64,000 nt of DNA, from the NCBI RefSeq assembly GCF_042682745.1, contig NZ_JBHUIO010000011.1:1-64000 (forward strand), given 5' to 3'. The first letter of the stretch is position 1. Every line of letters begins with the position of its first letter. This document shows, one piece after another, positions 61,678-64,000 of the stretch. The translations under genes were made by a program, and so were the position numbers. The stretch is from Tumebacillus_A lipolyticus (GTDB lineage: Bacteria > Bacillota > Bacilli > Tumebacillales > Tumebacillaceae). The notes beneath the pieces are model-generated. The model made no database searches and was not told the origin of the DNA. It saw only the letters and a list, made by a program, of their open reading frames with translations.

Positions 61678-62505
61678 CTATTTGAGCACATACAGCTTTA
61701 CGTTCTGCATGCCAAACTGATTGAGCTGCGCTTGGGTGCCTTCGATGTAGATGTCGATGCGGTTCCCCTTGATCGCGCCGCCGGTGTCTTCAGCGGTGGC
61801 AACAAAGCCGCCAGCCGGAAGCAACGGCGTGTTGTACCCGGTCACATACACTTTCGTGCCGAGCGGGATCACCTTCGGATCGACCGCGATCACGCCCGGG
61901 CGAACTTTCGTTCCCGAGTACGTATAGCCGCCCCATTCGGACATCACATTGGCCGGACCGTATGCGGTCGCCGTCATGTTGATCGCCTTGCTGTACGCCA
62001 TGCCCGCGACGGTCGGAGCGACAGGTTGCGGCTTCGGCTTGGCGACAGGCGCCTGCGCTGCCGGGGTCGGGATCGCCGGCTTCGTGACAGGCTGCACCGT
62101 AACTTTCGGCTTGCCGGTCATGCCAGCCGGAATGATGATCGTCTCACCCGCATAGAGCAGATCGCTCTGCATGCTGTTGATCTTTTGGATCTGTTCGACT
62201 GTCGTTTCGTATCGTTCGGCAAGATAGCCGAGTTGATCGCCAGTTGTCACTTTGTAAGGAAAGGAAATGTGTAGCTTTTGACCTGCATAGATCAGGTCGG
62301 AGTCCAATTGGTTGACCGCTTTCCAAGTCTGAACGGACGTTCCGTATTGGGAAGCCAGCTCGGACAGCGTCTGCCCCTTTTGCACGATCACTCCATCGGT
62401 GATCCCGGCCGCTTCCGCCTGCACGACCGTCACGGTCAACATGCTGACAGCGACGAGCGCTGCTGTAGCGAAGCGTTTCAGAGAGTTCACTTTCTTCTTC
62501 ATCAT
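61678..62505 (-). CDS. Secreted protein with two LysM domains and a 3D domain
   Basis: A 275-residue exported cell-wall protein. Signal peptide (about 1-33, ending AEA), LysM at 39-82 and at 83-127, a Pro/Lys-rich linker (130-167), then the 3D domain (MTATAYGPANV, KVRPGVIAVDPKVIPLGTKV, AEDTGGAIKGNRIDIY). It is a probable peptidoglycan-remodelling enzyme. A c-di-AMP riboswitch lies in its leader, typical for such genes. It has one more LysM than the protein at 4566. Confidence 0.9.
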   Translation of the reverse strand: MMKKKVNSLKRFATAALVAVSMLTVTVVQAEAAGITDGVIVQKGQTLSELASQYGTSVQTWKAVNQLDSDLIYAGQKLHISFPYKVTTGDQLGYLAERYETTVEQIQKINSMQSDLLYAGETIIIPAGMTGKPKVTVQPVTKPAIPTPAAQAPVAKPKPQPVAPTVAGMAYSKAINMTATAYGPANVMSEWGGYTYSGTKVRPGVIAVDPKVIPLGTKVYVTGYNTPLLPAGGFVATAEDTGGAIKGNRIDIYIEGTQAQLNQFGMQNVKLYVLK

Positions 62506-62523
62506 CTTTCAAACACTCCTTCC

Positions 62524-62650
62524 ATCGCCTGCGGAGTTAGCTGACGGGTTCGGGTGAAGGAAGTTACCCGCTCGCACCGTTGCGAGTTCACCCCAGTTGT
62601 GGTTCCTCCGCTCCTCATCAGATTTGAGGATTCGGCCTGTCTTGTGGTCG
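62524..62650 (-). ncRNA. ydaO-yuaA (c-di-AMP) riboswitch
   Basis: On the minus strand the leader shows the conserved blocks of the ydaO fold in order: GGAGGAACC, GGGGTGAACTCGCAA, GCGGGTAACTTCCTTCACCC, then CCCGTCAGCTAACTCCGCAGGCG, the last being the signature 3' block, all upstream of the LysM/3D gene. Rising c-di-AMP normally turns expression off. No clear terminator lies between aptamer and start, and the aptamer end is only about 18 bases from the start codon, so control is probably at translation initiation. Confidence 0.85.
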
Positions 62651-62780
62651 AGTGCAAGTGTAGCGCAGATGATGCATCCTTTTCACTAGCAGTTTGCTGG
62701 AAATAGAATGGAAGAATATGCAGATGTTTGCTCGATCCCGCGCGGGGACAGCGATGCGCGCGACCCAATTTCGCAACAAG

Positions 62781-62812
62781 AAAAAGTTCCCTTCCGAAGA
62801 AGAGAACTTTTT
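62781..62812 (-). terminator. Terminator of the speA-like gene
   Basis: AAAAAGTTC pairs with GAACTTTTT, with an inner CTTC/GAAG; the T run lies on the minus-strand side. Confidence 0.85.
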
Positions 62813-62839
62813 ATGCAGGGCAGCCTGTCCAATTTTGCG

Positions 62840-64000
62840 TTATTTTAACACCTTGATCCACTCGATGTTCGGATCGTCCGGCCCTTGCACTGGAAGGCCC
62901 GCCTTCACATTTTCAAGGATGTACTCGATGTTGTCCTGCGTGATCACTTCACCAGGCATGATGATCGGGATGCCGGGCGGATAGACCATGACCGACTCTG
63001 CCATGATGCGACCTGCCGCCTCGCGCAGCGGCACCACCTCGGTCCGCTTGTTGTAGAAAGCATCGCGGGGAGACACGGCCAACAGCGGCATCGACGGAAT
63101 GCGCACCTCTGGGAGCTCTTGCTTTTCTTGCAGCTGGAAGCGTGCGGCGATCTGGCGCAGCGCATCGAGCAGCGCTTCGACCGTCTCTTCCGTATCGCCA
63201 AACGTGACGATGCAGAGGATGTTGTACAGGTCTGACATCTCCACCTCGATATTAAAATCGGTGCGGAGAATCTTCTCGATCTCCCAACCTGTGACGCCGA
63301 GCTCCTTGACGGTGATGTTCAGCTTCAGCGGGTCGTGGGCGAACGTGGCAGACGTCTGCAAAATCTCTTCGCCGAAGCAGTACATGCCGGGGATCTCTTC
63401 ATTGATCGTCCGGCGCGCGCCTTGAGCGAGGCGGATCACCTTGTCGATCAGCTCATGTCCGTGCACCGCCATGTTCTTGCGCGCCACATCGAGCGATGCG
63501 AGCAACAGATAGGAAGTCGAGGTCGTGTGCAACATCGACAGCACCGCCTGCACGTGCGCCGGCGAGACGAACCCTTCGCGAACGTTCAAGACGGAGCTTT
63601 GCGTCATCGATCCACCGAGCTTGTGCACCGAAGTCGCCGCCATGTCTGCGCCCGCCTGCATCGCCGAGAGCGGCAGTTGCTCATGAAACTGGAACAGCAC
63701 GCCGTGCGCTTCGTCCACGATGACCGGAACGCCGCGCTGATGGCTGAGCTCGACGATCGACTTCAAGTCGCAGGAGATGCCAAAATAGGTCGGATTGATC
63801 AGCAGAACGCCTTTCGCATCCGGGTGGGCGTCGAGGGTGACGCGCACCGTGTCGACCGAGATGCCGTGCATGATGCCGATGTTCGAATCCACCTCTGGAT
63901 GCATGAACACCGGATGTGCGCCGGAGAGGATGATCGCCGCCATGATCGACTTGTGCGCGTTGCGCGGCACGAGGATCTTCTCGCCGGGGCCGACGACCGA
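62840..64000 (-). CDS. speA: Arginine/lysine/ornithine decarboxylase (PLP, fold type I), 5' end outside window
   Basis: At least 386 residues of a Bacillus-type biosynthetic decarboxylase that starts polyamine synthesis, most likely arginine to agmatine. The PLP lysine is in TSVHKLGGSMTQSS, with VDEAHGVLF before it, and the C-terminal domain ends in PPGIPIIMPGE. The frame stays open to the right edge, where residues PGEKILVPRNAHKS continue, so the N-terminus is missing. Confidence 0.88.
   Translation of the reverse strand, partial: SVVGPGEKILVPRNAHKSIMAAIILSGAHPVFMHPEVDSNIGIMHGISVDTVRVTLDAHPDAKGVLLINPTYFGISCDLKSIVELSHQRGVPVIVDEAHGVLFQFHEQLPLSAMQAGADMAATSVHKLGGSMTQSSVLNVREGFVSPAHVQAVLSMLHTTSTSYLLLASLDVARKNMAVHGHELIDKVIRLAQGARRTINEEIPGMYCFGEEILQTSATFAHDPLKLNITVKELGVTGWEIEKILRTDFNIEVEMSDLYNILCIVTFGDTEETVEALLDALRQIAARFQLQEKQELPEVRIPSMPLLAVSPRDAFYNKRTEVVPLREAAGRIMAESVMVYPPGIPIIMPGEVITQDNIEYILENVKAGLPVQGPDDPNIEWIKVLK

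Overview
The window reads as chromosome of an endospore-forming Firmicute with GC in the mid-50s. The evidence is spore photoproduct lyase, a CotS-like spore-coat kinase, two YtvI-type sporulation membrane proteins, the YuiD, YunC and YutE families, Bacillus-type AGGAGG ribosome sites with frequent GTG/TTG starts, and many short strong intrinsic terminators. Three copies of a two-subunit 2-oxoacid:ferredoxin oxidoreductase, together with the gene mix, suggest Alicyclobacillaceae (for example Tumebacillus). That placement is inference only, since no 16S sequence lies in the window.

Layout. 1-200: an rRNA-type leader with tandem promoters facing left, so an rrn operon probably begins just outside the left edge. 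355-2984: korAB copy 1 (-). 3.2-12.5 kb: methionine gamma-lyase-like enzyme, a LysM/3D protein, an orphan HepT/YutE protein, tenI-thiO, a methyltransferase, an RGG-tailed DEAD helicase and a glycerophosphodiesterase. 12.6-16.3 kb: a GntR regulator with korAB copy 2 (+). 16.5-25.2 kb: an acyltransferase, a four-gene MidA/nucleotidase/flavoprotein/Nudix operon, membrane proteins, CapA and an MFS exporter. 25.46-26.11 kb: seven tandem 15-codon genes on a roughly 100-bp period, each with its own strong ribosome site, closed by one terminator. 26.7-29.3 kb: a detached phage-tail distal cassette. 29.6-40.3 kb: splB, yuiD, an M42 peptidase, two XRE regulators, a radical-SAM protein, a glycosyltransferase, CotS, DedA and MFS. 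40.4-42.8 kb: phnC-phnE-phnE. 43-55 kb: HAD, chemoreceptor, HD, Bcp, two ytvI paralogs, lipoprotein, MFS/LysR and a secreted C39-like protein. 55.7-61.6 kb: an operon of glycosyltransferase, AlkP-like membrane protein and korAB copy 3 (-). 61.7-64 kb: a LysM/3D protein behind a c-di-AMP riboswitch, and a speA-type decarboxylase running off the right edge.

The most unusual element is the 25.46-26.11 kb array. Every unit encodes MERN(V/A/G)SIEITI(T/K)IK(F/L), a strictly alternating amphipathic beta-strand. Between copies 1 and 2 there are five synonymous changes and no amino-acid change, so the peptide itself seems to be under selection. An MFS exporter diverges from the array. I know of no described family that matches; function (self-assembling, surfactant, signal or antimicrobial peptide) is unknown.

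How genes work together: the three KorAB enzymes couple 2-oxoacid oxidation to ferredoxin, one possibly under a neighbouring GntR regulator and one tied to an envelope-glycan operon. The two LysM/3D proteins, CapA, the glycosyltransferases and the AlkP-like protein form an envelope-remodelling theme, partly controlled by c-di-AMP.
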